The notes: generated by a model from the letters alone, not told the origin. Counted from the stretch's first letter, positions 1 to 11,187 are shown. The stretch: 64,000 nt of DNA from Trichomonas vaginalis G3 (GCF_026262505.1 NC_067207.1:5836252-5900251), one strand, 5' to 3'. Numbers and translations: made by a program.

Positions 1-2921
1 ATTTCAGGTCTTTTATCGAAGTTTTATGCTGCCAGAGTTGTTGAATTTTGGATGTTGCGAACACGAGATAATTCCATCTTAAAAGTCTTTGATGAATCAG
101 AGAATCCGACAAATGTTGAGCAAGATATGGCTGGTATTGCAGGGTATGCACTTGAGCACTTTGTTGTTATCAACGAACGCTACATGAAGAATAATAAAAT
201 TATAATTCCCAAGTTGATGGCAATGGTGACTATTCCATGCTCTGTGTTCCATGCCAATTAGATGATGCTCGCCGCTGGGCCATTGTTTTACGTGGCAGAG
301 TCTCTCCACCTCATTACAGCAGATGTGATGAACATACATTACTATCTCTCACTCCATTTGCATGCAAATCCATCTCCGCAGCGATTCTTCCTCCAAGCGA
401 ACTTCCACAGTTTGATGATTTCGAAACAAGATTTCAAGCCTTGTTAGAGATCGCCATGACACTATCAGGTCAATTAGACATAGATAACTTGATTCCTATG
501 ATCATGTCTCGAGCATGTTCTCTTCTTAATGCGCAACGTTGTTCATTGTTTTTGATTGACCGAGCAACAAATATGTTAACAACACGATTTGCTAATGGTG
601 TTGACAAAGGTCTTCAAATTCCAATCACACAAGGTATTGTTGGCCAGACAGCAACAACAGGTGCCATTCTAAACATTCCTGATGCATACTCAGATCCACG
701 GTTTAACAAGCAGATTGATATCGAAACAGGATTTCGAACTAACACTATCTTAAGTGTTCCCATTGTTAACAATCGAGGTGAAATCATCGGTGTCACAGAG
801 ATGATCAACAAAAAGTCCGGATTATTATTTGATGACGAAGATATTCGTATGATGACAGCGTTCAATGTTTTCTGTGGTATTTCATTAGATAACGCTAAAC
901 TTTATCAAGCTTCGCTTGATCTCTCCAAACAATTAACAATCTTCACAGAGATGTCCAGTGCAATTAAAGAAGATTCCAGTGACCAAACACTTAAATCCAT
1001 CATCATGAATGCTAAGAACACATTGGGAGCATCAGGAGCTGTTCTTTATATATATAATTCAGATGATAAATCCTTCCAAGTTAAAGACCAAGTCGGAAAA
1101 GGTGCAACATATGGTACAACATTTGCCGAGAAAGCAGTTCAAGATCGCGAAGACAAAATCTTCCAACCAGATGATATCGACAACCTTCTTTTCCCTGCAC
1201 AATCAAATAACAACTCCAAACTTGGAAAAGACGATTCTTATGACAGTTTCGACTCTATTTCAAGTCGACCAATCACACCTACTAAACCAGGAAAGACAGG
1301 AAGTGCAAGAGTATCAATGCTCCTTTCTACAGCAACAACAGCACAACTTCCAGATGTCAACATTCGAGAAACAATTGTTTGTATTCCTTTGGTTAATAAC
1401 GAAAACACTATTTTAGGTGTTATTCAGTTGACATGTCCATGGACAGTTATTCCCGAAGATGTGAAGATGCTTAAGAGTTACGCTGTTTTTGCATCATTGA
1501 TTATCGAGCGCCAGAACTTGAAAGGAATTGCCGAATTCGGACAAGATGAAGTCGAAATGAACACATGGATGACGAAAGAAGAAAAACATAGTATGACAGA
1601 AATTCCTTCTAAACTGATTATCCCAGAAGATGTCCTTAAAAACAACGTCTTCACCATCAAATTCAATTCATTGGAATGGGATGGCATTGGTCATTTCAAA
1701 GTTTTGTTTGCTATTTTCCATTATTTCGATTTCTTCCAAATTTATAAGATCACGAATGAAAAGTTTTTCCGATTCTTATATGCTATCAGAAGTATGTACA
1801 AGAAAGTTCCATACCATAACTGGCGTCATGCAGTTGATGTCACACAATTTGTTACTTATCAGATCATGATTTCTGGTCTTGAAAAAGTTTTCACTAAATT
1901 TGAATTATTCAGTTTAGTTGTTGCTGCAATTTGTCATGATGCAAATCATGATGGTTTCACTAATATCTACAACGTCAAAGCTGAAACTCCACTTGGTATT
2001 CTTTACAAGAACCAGTCCGTCATGGAAACACACCATTGTTCAATTGCAATCCAAATTATGTCACACGAAGAAACAAATTTGTTGGCCGCATTGAACCAAG
2101 ACGAATACATCGAAATTTGGTCATTGATCATCCAATACATCCTTGCAACAGACATGGCACGTCATTTCGAGATTCTGAAGAGATTCAATGATATCTATGA
2201 TGGTGGTGATTTCACAATGCAACGCCATGATCACCGCGTTATGTTGTTGTATATGATTCTTAAATGTGGTGATATTTCAAACGTTTCTCGTCCATTCGAA
2301 CTTGCAGATCGATGGTGTGATGTTTTGTGTGAAGAATTCTTTCGACAAGGCGATTTAGAACAAGCGCAAGGCATGGCTTACACATCCGATTTGAATGATC
2401 GAAGCCATTTAGATAAAGCTAAATCACAAATTGGTTTCTACACATATGTTACACTTCCTATGTTCCAAGCTGCAGGAAAAGCAGTTCCTGCATTAGATGT
2501 AAACATGCGACAGGTTTTGTCTAATCTTTCAGTTTGGAAGAGAAAACACGCAGAAGAACTTGAACTTCAGAAAGCTGCCCTTGCTGCTGCGTCAGATAAA
2601 CCTAAGACTAATCAAACACAACAGCAACAACAAACTAATAATACTAATCAACCTGCTACAAATAATAATAACAATAATAATAACAACAAATCAGAAAACA
2701 ATTCAACATCAGGTGGCGGAACTAAACTTGGTCAAGGTCCAGCACCAAAAGACAACAACAAAGATAATAAAGAAAACAAGGATGAAGATACAATTGGCGA
2801 AGAATTACTTCTTGATGAAAACGGAGATCCTATTGTTGATGTTAAGATGAGTATTTCTACATTACTTCGAGAAAGTTCAGAACATATTAAATGTTATCCA
2901 GGTGATGACAAAAAGAAATGA
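1..2921 (+). CDS. 3',5'-cyclic nucleotide phosphodiesterase with GAF domains (5' end outside the window)
   Basis: Hydrolyses cAMP and/or cGMP; the GAF domains are the family's usual ligand-sensing part. The main open frame runs 237-2921 (894 residues). A GAF domain with an NK...F..DE-like motif (NKKSGLLFDDED) lies at about residues 62-222 and a second at about 235-430. The class I PDE catalytic domain follows at about 500-760, with HNWRHAVDV near residue 527, the metal-binding CHDANHDG near 566 and GDISNVSRPFELADRW. The tail is rich in N and Q (about 795-850). The first 200 bases encode another GAF piece in a different frame (VEFWMLRTRDNSILKVFDE), and its continuation (QVDGNGDYSMLCVPC) lies in the main frame, so the gene enters from upstream and a one-base shift lies near 190-205 in an A/T-rich run. 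The methionine at 237 is probably not the true start. The catalytic identity is firm; substrate choice cannot be read. Confidence 0.92.
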
Positions 2922-3465
2922 TTTTGATAATAATTATTTTTATTGAATTTTGTTTATTTATTAAATATTTATTTAAAATAATTTTTCAAATGTTTTGTCA
3001 ATAAAATATCATTACACTGACTAGACATCAATAACATAATAATGAGATTAATAGAATTCTTAGATTTAAGCTCAAAAAATGTATGTTGAACATGAGGATA
3101 AATTTTTCATTATACACAGATAAAAGTTTACTACTCATAGTGATGTTTTGGATTCCTAAAAAAAATATATTCAATACTTTAACTGTAAATCATTGATGTG
3201 AGAATCAAATTAGAATTATCATTTTTCTTGATTTACTACAGATATCTCTCAATAAATTAGAATTTTTAATGTTCAAATAATAACCATAATACGCTCTATA
3301 ATTTTGATTTCAATATTTAAAAAATTTGAGGAAACTTGCACGAGTTTTTTAAGGGTGTGCTTTCCACTTTCTGATATGTTCTCATAAAAATAATTCATCT
3401 TTATTATAATAGCAAAAAAGTATAACATCTGTATTGGGTGTTATTCGGTGATTTATAATAATAAA
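2922..3465. other. AT-rich intergenic region
   Basis: Convergent 3' ends (phosphodiesterase on the plus strand, ankyrin gene on the minus strand) flank this stretch. It is AT-rich with homopolymer runs; no open frame, tandem repeat or RNA gene is apparent. Confidence 0.7.
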
Positions 3466-4855
3466 TTATTTGGCTCCAATAGATTTTAGATAATCTCTGA
3501 CATTATCTTTTGCATATGAGAGTGCAGTTTTTCCAGAATTGGTCTTTGCTTCTTTGTTGGCTCCAACTGAGATAAGATATTTAACAACTTCAAGATGGCC
3601 ATTAGATGATGCAAGAATGAGTGGAGTAGATCCATCATTATTCTTTCCATCTTTATCAGCTCCAACTGAGATAAGATATTGAGCAACTTCAAGATGGCCA
3701 TTAGATGATGCAAGAATGAGTGAAGTCCATCCATCTTTATTCTTTGCTTCTTTATTAGCTCCAACTGAGATAAGATATTTAACAACTTCAAGATGACCTT
3801 TCCATGATGCCCAAATGAGTGGAGTATTTTCAGAATTATCCTTTGCTTCTTTATCTGCTCCAACTGAGATAAGATATTGAGCAACTTCAAGATGGCCATT
3901 TAATGATGCAAGAATGAGTGGAGTATATCCATCATTATTCTTTCCATCTTTATCAGCTCCAACTGAGATAAGATATTGAACAACTTCAAGATGACCATAA
4001 TATGATGCAAGAATGAGTGAAGTCCATCCATCATTAGACTTTCCATCTTTATCAGCTCCAACTGAGATAAGATATTTAACAACTTCAAGATGACCTTTCC
4101 ATGATGCATATACAAGTGGTGTATTTCCAAAAGAACTCTTTAAATCTTTGTCGATGCCATATTCAATAAGAGATTTAACAAGAGAAAGATTTCCCTTTTC
4201 ACTTGCTACATGAAGTACATGTTCTATATCATCTGGAGATTTTTGGTATTTCTTTTCTAAAAGTCCTTCGTCACATGATTTTGAAATCATTTTGCGATTG
4301 CCTTGGGATGAAAGCTGATCAAGGAAGTTGTAAACTCGTTCAAAATCATTAGATTTCTTAAGTTCTGAAATTTCTGCAAGAATTTCTCGCTCTTTACTGT
4401 TCTTTTCATTAATTTGATTGAGTTGGGAATTAAGTAATTCAAATTTTTTGTCACTTTTTGGTGGTTGATTTTGAAATGTTTCTTCTGATTGAGGATTCTG
4501 TATTTTCTCTGAGGAAGAAGATATTTCTTTATGCGTTTGTATTAAAAAATTAATAACGCCATCAAGTATTCGAAGTTTCATGTATTTCTGGAGTGATTTC
4601 AAAATTGAAACGATATCTTCAAAATTTTGGACAGAAATATTTGCATTTCGAGTACACATATATAATTCTTTTGCTTTGATAGAAGAACGAGATTGATCCA
4701 TAACAGTAATGAAGTCATTTGTTGTCAGGGTTGTTAATTTCATGATTTTTTTTGATGTCGTTTGTTTCGAAAGTAGAAAACAACTTGTCCTCATCGATGT
4801 AATCTTTAATGTGTGCAGCAATATATTCGAAATTATGAATAAGGTCTTGGCTCAT
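3466..4855 (-). CDS. Ankyrin-repeat protein of the large trichomonad family
   Basis: Likely a protein-binding scaffold; partner unknown. The open frame covers 451 residues. A helical N-terminal part reaches to about residue 195, followed by about eight 33-residue ankyrin repeats. One is divergent (DIEHVLHVASEKGNLSLVK), six are nearly identical around the core GHLEVVKYLISVGADK, and the last is partial. The true start is probably the ATG at 4855-4853, giving MSQDLIHNFEYIAAHIKDYI. That frame meets the main one only if the run of eight T (A on the coding strand) at 4746-4753 is one base shorter; the MLHTLKITSMRT beginning of the longest open frame is the out-of-frame reading of the same stretch. 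The near identity of the repeats at DNA level points to recent repeat amplification. Element A begins 215 bases upstream of the start. Confidence 0.85.
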
Positions 4856-5069
4856 TAAATTTGCCGATAGCTTAAAAATGTTGGCAAAAAATTATTTCAC
4901 TCATTTATAGTTCTACATATAGTATAAATATGATGATTCACATAAGGAATCTAAATATTATGATATTTCTCTGATTACATCGTAAATTGCTAAAATTTTT
5001 CTTGAATTTCATTATTTTCCTCGTTTTTAACGCAACAATATATATATAGCTTTTTCTAATGATGGGGAG

Positions 5070-5155
5070 AAAAAAAAAAGGTAGTGGGGCTTCCAGGCAC
5101 TTCGTGCCCTCTAGCCCCGAAGATGTTTAGTATAAATGAAGTTTTTATTCGGAGG
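5070..5155 (+). repeat. Terminal inverted repeat, left end of element A
   Basis: Matches the reverse complement of 30494-30579. It starts with a run of A, then GGTAGTGGGG. A hairpin with inner stem GGCAC-TTC-GTGCC sits inside an outer stem GGGGCT/AGCCCC, and the repeat ends in TTTAGTATAAATGAAG. The right-end copy carries GGCGC/GCGCC in the same stem. Confidence 0.93.
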
Positions 5156-5249
5156 GCTTCCAGGAGCTTTTCACAAAATATATATGTTTTCATGTTTTGT
5201 CACTTTTCTGTCACTTTTCAGGAAAAAACATTTTTATTATTATATATAA

Positions 5250-6067
5250 ATGAATTTTACAAAACCACCGTTACCCTTCTTTGGAAATAAGAGTAGATGT
5301 AAAGATATTCTATTGAGAGAACTTAAGAAACTACCGAATGGTCTAACATTTGTAGATTTGTTCGGTGGAAGTTTCTATATATCCCATTTGTGCCATACAA
5401 TATTCCCAGACTCAAAGATTATATGCAATGACTTCGACAACTATATGAACCGTCTCAAACATATACCAGACACAAACAATATATTGAAAGAGTTAAAAGA
5501 AAAGATACCTATAGGCAAGATGGAACGTATACCATTAGATAAGAAAATATTGTGAGAGAGGTTTTGAAAAAAGCAGAATATATAGACTGGGATAGTATAT
5601 CTGCTAGACTATTATATAGTGGTGCTATAAGAGTTCATGACATTGAAACACTTATGTCAAAAGTTTTATATCTCAACTATACAAATGTTTTCAAAAAGAA
5701 CATAGAAAAATATATTGAGGGTATAGAGTTTGTGAGATGTCATTGGACAGAGTTGTATGAAAAATATAAAGACAAGGAAAATGTTTTCTTTATAGTGGAC
5801 CCGCCGTTCTATAACACATGGGATTTTCAATACCAAGTAGACTGGACTTTGAGAGACTCTTTAGAAACTTTAGACGTTATACATAACCATCCATGCTTTT
5901 ACTTTACATCCGATAAAAGTGGTTTGGAAACCGTTATGAGATGGTTAGAGGACATACATGACTATGTGTTTAAATATGACAAGATAGAATATGAGAGAGG
6001 TCCTATAAACTGGAGAAAGTGTCATAACAAAGAAATTTTATTGGTAAGTAAATGTGGTTTGAAATAG
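5250..6067 (+). pseudogene. D12-class DNA adenine methyltransferase of element A, broken
   Basis: Adenine-N6 DNA methyltransferases of the D12 (Dam-like) class carry an N-terminal SAM motif and a DPPY-type catalytic motif. Here FFGNKSR with FVDLFGGS near the start and DPPFYNTWDF in the second half match both. It is the first gene inside the left end and reads inward. The part is broken (about one interruption). A remnant of the same gene is kept next to the matching end of element B. Its role could be modification of the element's own DNA; that is inference. Confidence 0.8.
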
Positions 6068-6273
6068 GACTACTTGTTTTAGGTTTTTTCCATTGTGTCA
6101 TTTACTTATTTGACGTGGCAGAAAGATATAGAGAATATGAAGATGAACCAATACCTGCAAATGTTCAGATATGTACTCGTAAGAGATATTTTTATCTAAT
6201 ATTAAATGGACGCACAGAACTTAGCGAATGCACAGCAACCTGGACAACCAAACCCAGAGAATATTCCAAATGA
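6052..6273 (+). CDS. Small possible membrane protein, 73 residues
   Basis: A short open frame that overlaps the end of the methyltransferase region and the start of the next gene. It begins with a hydrophobic stretch (IGLLVLGFFHCVIYLF) long enough for one membrane span, followed by a charged stretch. No family recognised. The overlap with 6206-6568 means the last third may not be coding. Confidence 0.35.
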   Translation: MWFEIGLLVLGFFHCVIYLFDVAERYREYEDEPIPANVQICTRKRYFYLILNGRTELSECTATWTTKPREYSK

Positions 6274-6568
6274 AGTTAGAATACAAACTGCAATGGCAAA
6301 CTATGGTCAAGTGCCAACAGATGTACAAATGCAAACTGCCATGTCAAATGACGCTGCGTTAGGTTTGCCACCATGGTATGCAAATATGAGATGGAAAGAG
6401 TTTTATACAAACCCTGAAGTGGGATATAAACAACTTTATGCAGATGACGCGAACACAGGAGTTGACCCAGAATATGTTTTCTACCAGAGGAGAAATAGAA
6501 TGTATGAGCTCCAGTTAAAGAATGCTATGGAACTCAACAGGAAACGCAAAAGACTAGGCGGACATTAG
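6206..6568 (+). CDS. Unknown 120-residue protein of element A
   Basis: Open frame MDAQNLANAQQPGQPNPEN... with a near-duplicated motif (VRIQTAMANYGQVPTDV / VQMQTAMSND) and a basic C-terminus (NRKRKRLGGH). The ATG is preceded by TTTTTATCTAATATTAA, the leader type seen before other genes of these elements, which supports this start. A small virion-associated protein is possible from size and basic tail; no family recognised. Element B has no counterpart. Confidence 0.6.
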   Translation: MDAQNLANAQQPGQPNPENIPNEVRIQTAMANYGQVPTDVQMQTAMSNDAALGLPPWYANMRWKEFYTNPEVGYKQLYADDANTGVDPEYVFYQRRNRMYELQLKNAMELNRKRKRLGGH

Positions 6569-6586
6569 ATTTTTACATATAGTAAA

Positions 6587-6706
6587 ATGGGTTTCTTTGG
6601 AAGAATAGGAAACTTCTTTCGAAATGTTGGAAGAGGTATATGGAATGGAATAAAATCTGTCGGAAGAGGAATTTGGAACGGTGTCAAAAAATTGGTAAAA
6701 GAGTAG
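6587..6706 (+). CDS. Short amphipathic peptide, 39 residues
   Basis: Open frame MGFFGRIGNFFRNVGRG followed by two GIWNG repeats and a lysine-rich end (KKLVKE). The leader TTTTTACATATAGTAAA ends at the ATG, as at other element genes. Alternating glycine, aromatic and basic residues suggest a membrane-active amphipathic helix like those in minor capsid proteins of related viruses; that function is inferred from composition alone. Confidence 0.5.
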   Translation: MGFFGRIGNFFRNVGRGIWNGIKSVGRGIWNGVKKLVKE

Positions 6707-6902
6707 GTCAGTTCGTTGGTATTATACCTAAAGACCCTGAACCAGAAGAACAAGCTCCTGTTTACAACAGCCTGAACCTGCACCACAGTCTAGTTGGCAA
6801 CCAAATCCAACACCTCAACCGTATTAAAAAATTATATTTTTACCGTTCGATAGTAGTTGTATATGAAACTAAGTTCTAAGTAAAACGCATGGTATAATGG
6901 AA

Positions 6903-7677
6903 TTATTCTCTTTCTTCCATCTGTAGTAAACCATACTTGAAAGTCTGAAATACTTCCACTTGGTGGTTCGTATAACTTTGTAGGTTTTTCGTAAAAGTCA
7001 TTTGCCAAGCATAAAAAGAGTTTTGTGCACCAGAAAATGAAGCATGAACTATAATAGCATCTTGGTCGAAAACATTTTCATATGTTCCATTAGGGTTTTC
7101 GACTTCATAAAAGTTCGGGTGTACTGGATATTCTGCAGGCTGATTTAACATCCTCAAAAACCTATACCATGCCAAGTTGTTATATTTTGTAGAAATATAA
7201 ACGTTTTCTCCAAGGTCTTCTATTCTATTGATTTTAACAGTTGCATTTTTCCTGTCATATATATATCGAGATGGTACTCTCCTTCGTCAATGTTATACTG
7301 TTTTGCATATTCGAGATAGATATCGTTTATTTTTTCTTGAAAAGCTTGAAGAGTTGTTTCTAAGTTTACAAGCAAATTCACTTGTAAAAGTTTTCCCTGT
7401 TCAAATTTCTCATACATACGTTTTTCTTTGTTATGTATCGAACTTCAAAACCGACCGTAAATGGGAAACCATGTATGGCTTCTGAAATGAACTTCATTCT
7501 ACGAAAGCCAATAGCTTTTGTGACGGATGGGTCTCTTAACCATCTTAATGGGTAGTCAAAACGATAGCCTTCATGCTTTACGGTCTCTGTCTCAAACTTT
7601 TGACCTACATTAGTAAAAAGTTCATCTAATGGTTTAGTTGTAGCAACTCTTGAATTTTCTTTTTCTATTGAAAGCAT
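6903..7677 (-). pseudogene. Unknown protein of element A, broken
   Basis: Leftward gene that starts at 7677, divergent from the fibre gene at 7696; the 18 bases between them hold TTTTATCTAGAATAAAA, which would have to serve both starts. Pieces such as GFEVRYITKK and YNIDEGEYHLDIYM look like a beta-rich structural protein, but no family is recognised. About two interruptions. It may belong with the neighbouring fibre gene; that is inference from position. Confidence 0.5.
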
Positions 7678-7695
7678 ATTTTATCTAGAATAAAA
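7678..7695. promoter_or_regulatory. Shared leader between divergent genes
   Basis: Only TTTTATCTAGAATAAAA separates the two start codons. Read either way it gives the T-run plus A-rich leader typical of these elements. A similar two-way leader lies at 23478-23495. Confidence 0.5.
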
Positions 7696-9204
7696 ATGTC
7701 AAATGAAACAGCGTCTATGAGAGAAATACAACACAACCGACAACTCATTATACAAGCTCTAAATAAGAACACAACAAACTTTTCAAACTATTCTAAGATA
7801 TCTGAGTCATTGAAAGAAGGAAACTTAAAACTGACATTAAACCCAATGACAGATGAGTTTCTGTTTCAAGACAATAAGAACCATACTGTCTGTATAAATC
7901 CAACAAAAGGAACTTTAAACGAGAAACCTATAAATGAACTTCTTTTGAAAGCAGATGTTGACAACAAAGCTGACAAAGAATATGTCATTGAAAAAGTTCA
8001 AGAAGAACATGACAGAGCAGATGCAACATATGCAACAAAAGAACATACTCATCCTGAACTAGCAGACAAAACATATGTTGACAATAAAATGTCAAGTGAA
8101 GTGACAAGAGCTGAAAACGAATATTCTAAAAAGACTCATACACATACCATTGCAAATATTACAAACTTACAAGAAACCTTAAACAGGAAAAGTGACGTTG
8201 GACATACACATACCATTGCAAATATTACAAACTTACAAGAAACCTTAAACAGGAAAAGTGACGTTGGACATACACATACCATTGCAAATATTACAAACTT
8301 ACAAGAAACCTTAAACAGGAAAAGTGACGTTGGACATACACATACCATTGCAAATATTACAAACTTACAAGAAACCTTAAACAGGAAAAGTGACGTTGGA
8401 CATACACATACCATTGCAAATATTACAAACTTACAAGAAACCTTAAACAGGAAAAGTGACGTTGGACATACACATACCATTGCAAATATTACAAACTTAC
8501 AAGAAACCTTAAACAGGAAAAGTGACGTTGGACATACACATACATCTTCTGAAATAACAGACTTAAACGTTAGCCTTGAAAAGAAAGCAGATAAAACATA
8601 TGTCAATGAAATATACCAAAGTTTAGTTGGAACAAAAAATATTGAAACTATGGTTGGTGACTTTTCTGTCTATGAAGAAAACAAATATTTTAGATGGGAG
8701 TTTGTACACTCCTTAAAAAATGGTATACGGTATAAACTCATTCCGAAAAATAACAATGAAATGTATGTAAGCTATATAGAGAATGATGGTACACAAGTTA
8801 AAGTTCCATTAGACAACAACTGCTACTTAAACATATATGGAGACGAACAAAAGAAATATTTAAGTGTTTATGAAATGGCAGATATGACATTGCCTGACCC
8901 AGCTCCGGCACCATATTATTATGACTATGGAGATGACGACAGAACACCACATGTAGATGAACAAAAGCAAACATTATATTTAGAATATTATAGATATAAA
9001 AGATATAATGCAATAGAAAAAACGAGAATAGTATACTATTATGAAGATGACAGAAATAAATATTATAGTCAAGATTTTACCTACCCTGAAAACATAAGAT
9101 TATATTATAAAAAATATTCTGACACAAACCAGAAGAAACCTGAAATAGTTGCACTATATTTTAAGTTCAAAAGAGACAATCCTATAAATGTCTCATATGT
9201 TTGA
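7696..9204 (+). CDS. Phage-tail-fibre-like protein, 502 residues, six tandem 22-residue repeats
   Basis: The first half has alternating short helices and HTH motifs as in bacteriophage tail fibres: KADVDNKADKEYV, TYATKEHTHPELADKTYVDN, then six identical 22-residue repeats (HTHTIANITNLQETLN...) at 8137-8532 and a divergent seventh (HTHTSSEITDLN). The second half is rich in Y, D and K and not recognised. Such repeats form trimeric shafts in phage fibres, so a receptor-binding or surface role is inferred. The ATG follows the leader CTAGAATAAAA. A collar-like module lies just downstream. Element B has no counterpart. The perfect DNA identity of the six 66-bp units points to very recent amplification. 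Confidence 0.8.
   Translation: MSNETASMREIQHNRQLIIQALNKNTTNFSNYSKISESLKEGNLKLTLNPMTDEFLFQDNKNHTVCINPTKGTLNEKPINELLLKADVDNKADKEYVIEKVQEEHDRADATYATKEHTHPELADKTYVDNKMSSEVTRAENEYSKKTHTHTIANITNLQETLNRKSDVGHTHTIANITNLQETLNRKSDVGHTHTIANITNLQETLNRKSDVGHTHTIANITNLQETLNRKSDVGHTHTIANITNLQETLNRKSDVGHTHTIANITNLQETLNRKSDVGHTHTSSEITDLNVSLEKKADKTYVNEIYQSLVGTKNIETMVGDFSVYEENKYFRWEFVHSLKNGIRYKLIPKNNNEMYVSYIENDGTQVKVPLDNNCYLNIYGDEQKKYLSVYEMADMTLPDPAPAPYYYDYGDDDRTPHVDEQKQTLYLEYYRYKRYNAIEKTRIVYYYEDDRNKYYSQDFTYPENIRLYYKKYSDTNQKKPEIVALYFKFKRDNPINVSYV
8137..8532 (+). repeat. Six tandem 66-bp repeats in the fibre gene
   Basis: Six apparently identical in-frame units of 66 bp encode the 22-residue shaft motif. Copy number could change by slippage without disturbing the frame. 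Confidence 0.95.
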
Positions 9205-9612
9205 TTTAATGAACCAGTAGGTTCTATTTATACATCTATGGAAGCAAGTGGTCCTCAAGTAATGTTTGGTGTTGGTGCATGGGAACAAATAGTCGACAGG
9301 TTTTTGTATTGTGCAAACTATTCAAAGGAAACAGGTGGAAGCAAAAAGATTCTGTCGACAACTTGCCACCACATAGTCATTCTGGTACAACAAGTTCTAA
9401 TGGAAACCATAGTCATAGGGTTTGCAAACAAGGATATAACACTGTTTCTCAGACTTCAATGCAAATTCAAGTTATGTCAAGATCTCATTTTCCAACAACG
9501 ACCCAGTAGACTGGAATGGAATGTGGACAGATACAACTGGAAACCACCAACATACTTTTACAACAACATCTACAGGAATGGAACAGACTACATGCCAGCC
9601 CTTACATGACAA
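9205..9612 (+). pseudogene. Phage tail-collar-like module downstream of the fibre gene, broken
   Basis: The stretch encodes pieces typical of the phage tail collar domain: SIYTSMEASGPQVMFGVGAWEQI, here given in part as FGVGAWEQIVDRFLY, then HSHSGTTSSNGNHSH and GNHQHTFTTTSTG histidine motifs. In phages this domain forms the receptor-binding tip and the paired histidines bind metal. It sits directly after the shaft gene. The copy is broken, with a few interruptions. Assignment rests on motif pattern only. Confidence 0.65.
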
Positions 9613-9639
9613 GTTTACGCATGGTATAGAATTGCTTAG

Positions 9640-10594
9640 TCGTCATTTTCACTTCTTAGCATATTCGTCAGGAGTTGTCTTATATTTGTTAGGAACTGTC
9701 TTTGAAAGTATACCACCTTGAACTTTGACAAGTTTGAAACGAGGTCTGACAATAGTAGTTTTTTATCTTCTGTTTGCAGTGTGTACATTTTGCCATGTTT
9801 GCCTAAAAACTTCATAATATTCTCTTGTATACTTTCTTCTATTTTTACGAACACGAATGTGAGTACCTATCGGGTTCCCATTGTTTGTTCATAGTCAATA
9901 GTATTTTCATATGGTCGCGTTTAGGTATTTCTATTTTTACTTTGTCACCTTTCTGAAGTTTGAAGCCCGGCATTCTTTCTTGTTTGTCTCTTTTGACTAA
10001 ATTATTAAATATATAGTCTTTCTCTAAGTCAGGGTTGTTTTTCATTTCTTCGGGGGAGTGGTTTCCCAAACCTTTTTGTTTACGGTTATTGTAAATATTT
10101 AAAACTTGTCTCATCTTTGCCATGGAGAAGTGTCTATATTTGTCGTCATATGACATTTCATTTGCTTCACCACCTTGTGGTTGGTTTAAGTCTCTTAACA
10201 TTTTTATACAACTGTCAATGACACCAAGAGCAGAATGGTTTTGGTCGACAATGAAATATTGGTTTACATTTTTTGAACGCAGATAGTTTTTAATATCGTC
10301 TGATTTGAAAGAACTTTCATAGTCAGATGTCAGTTTTGTTGGATGGTATTTGTCAACGAATATTGTCAAAGCAGTTTTCACATCTAAAATATTTTTGGAC
10401 TAATGGTATGGCTTCACAGTATCTTGTGTTTTGACCGACAAATATTAACCAGTATGGTGGTCCATCTTCTCTATACCTCGGAATGTTTTCCAAGATATCC
10501 ATAAACCAAGCATTTGGTGTTGAACTAAAGATTTTTACATGAGTGCTTTCTTTGTTGCCTTAGAAACATAGGGGTCCTTGTTTGAATTCGTCAT
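9640..10594 (-). pseudogene. Retroviral-type (rve) integrase of element A, broken
   Basis: The family inserts the linear element and makes 6-bp target duplications. Recognisable pieces are AWFMDIL with PPYWLIFVGQNTRYCEAIP (first acidic residue region), LTSDYESSF (second) and NHSALGVIDSCIKMLRD (third region), then a basic C-terminal part with KLQKGDKVKIEIP as in Polinton integrases. The copy is broken by a few interruptions. No integrase is seen in element B. Confidence 0.82.
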
Positions 10595-10614
10595 TTTTTA
10601 ACCCATAAGAAATG

Positions 10615-11012
10615 GGTTTATTTGGCGCATTAGCAGGAGTTGCACTAGATTTTTGCCCGCAGTGGGAACAATAGCCAGAGGTGCATTTGGAATTGGAAGG
10701 AAGATTTTGAGTACATTAGGTATACTTAAAGAGAAAGCACAACCTATTATACAAACTGTACAGAAAGGTTGGGATGTAGCACGAGATGCAGCAAATCTTA
10801 TTCCAAATCCTGAAACAAGAGGAAAAGTTCAAGGATGGATGGACAATGTAGGAAGACAAGCAGGAAACTACTTATAACAAAGCAAATGACTACTATAACC
10901 AAGCAGGACACTATATGGACCAAGGTGAAAGATTCTTTAACAGAGGATATAACCATGCACAACAGTGGGTAAACAATAACCAACCTCAACCGCCTCAAAC
11001 GTGGGGAATGTA
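10615..11012 (+). pseudogene. Small amphipathic, possibly minor-capsid-like protein, broken
   Basis: The region starts with a glycine/hydrophobic stretch (MGLFGALAGVAL) and continues with amphipathic helices (AFGIGRKILSTLGILKEKAQP, NPETRGKVQGWMDNVGRQ) and an N/Q/P-rich end (NNNQPQPPQTWGM). The composition resembles membrane-lytic minor capsid proteins, but no family match can be claimed. About two interruptions. It reads away from the divergent integrase gene. Confidence 0.5.
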
Positions 11013-11031
11013 AATTTTTTACTGAGATGAA

Positions 11032-11187
11032 ATGAACAATACAGCATTGAGACAAATGGGTTCAAGATGGATTTGTCGGCTTCCAGCAGTTACACCACCA
11101 CGTGTTTGTCAAGTTCTTCCTATACCTCAGGAAGTTTTAGACCGACTTAAAAAACCTAAACAACCAGTTGAAAACAAACCAAACTAA
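11032..11187 (+). CDS. Unknown 51-residue protein
   Basis: Open frame MNNTALRQMGSRWICRL ... ENKPN. The leader TTTTTTACTGAGATGAA lies directly before the ATG and is repeated exactly before the next gene (11207), which supports both starts. Proline- and lysine-rich, with two cysteines; no family recognised. Confidence 0.55.
   Translation: MNNTALRQMGSRWICRLPAVTPPRVCQVLPIPQEVLDRLKKPKQPVENKPN

Noticed and set aside
185-240. An intron to explain the frame change in the phosphodiesterase
   Set aside because: The trichomonad splice signals (GTATGT and the ACTAACACACAG 3' motif) are absent, and the protein match leaves no room for an intron.
8136-8606. 156-residue minus-strand frame with VCVCPTSLFLFK repeats
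   Set aside because: Antisense of the fibre repeats.
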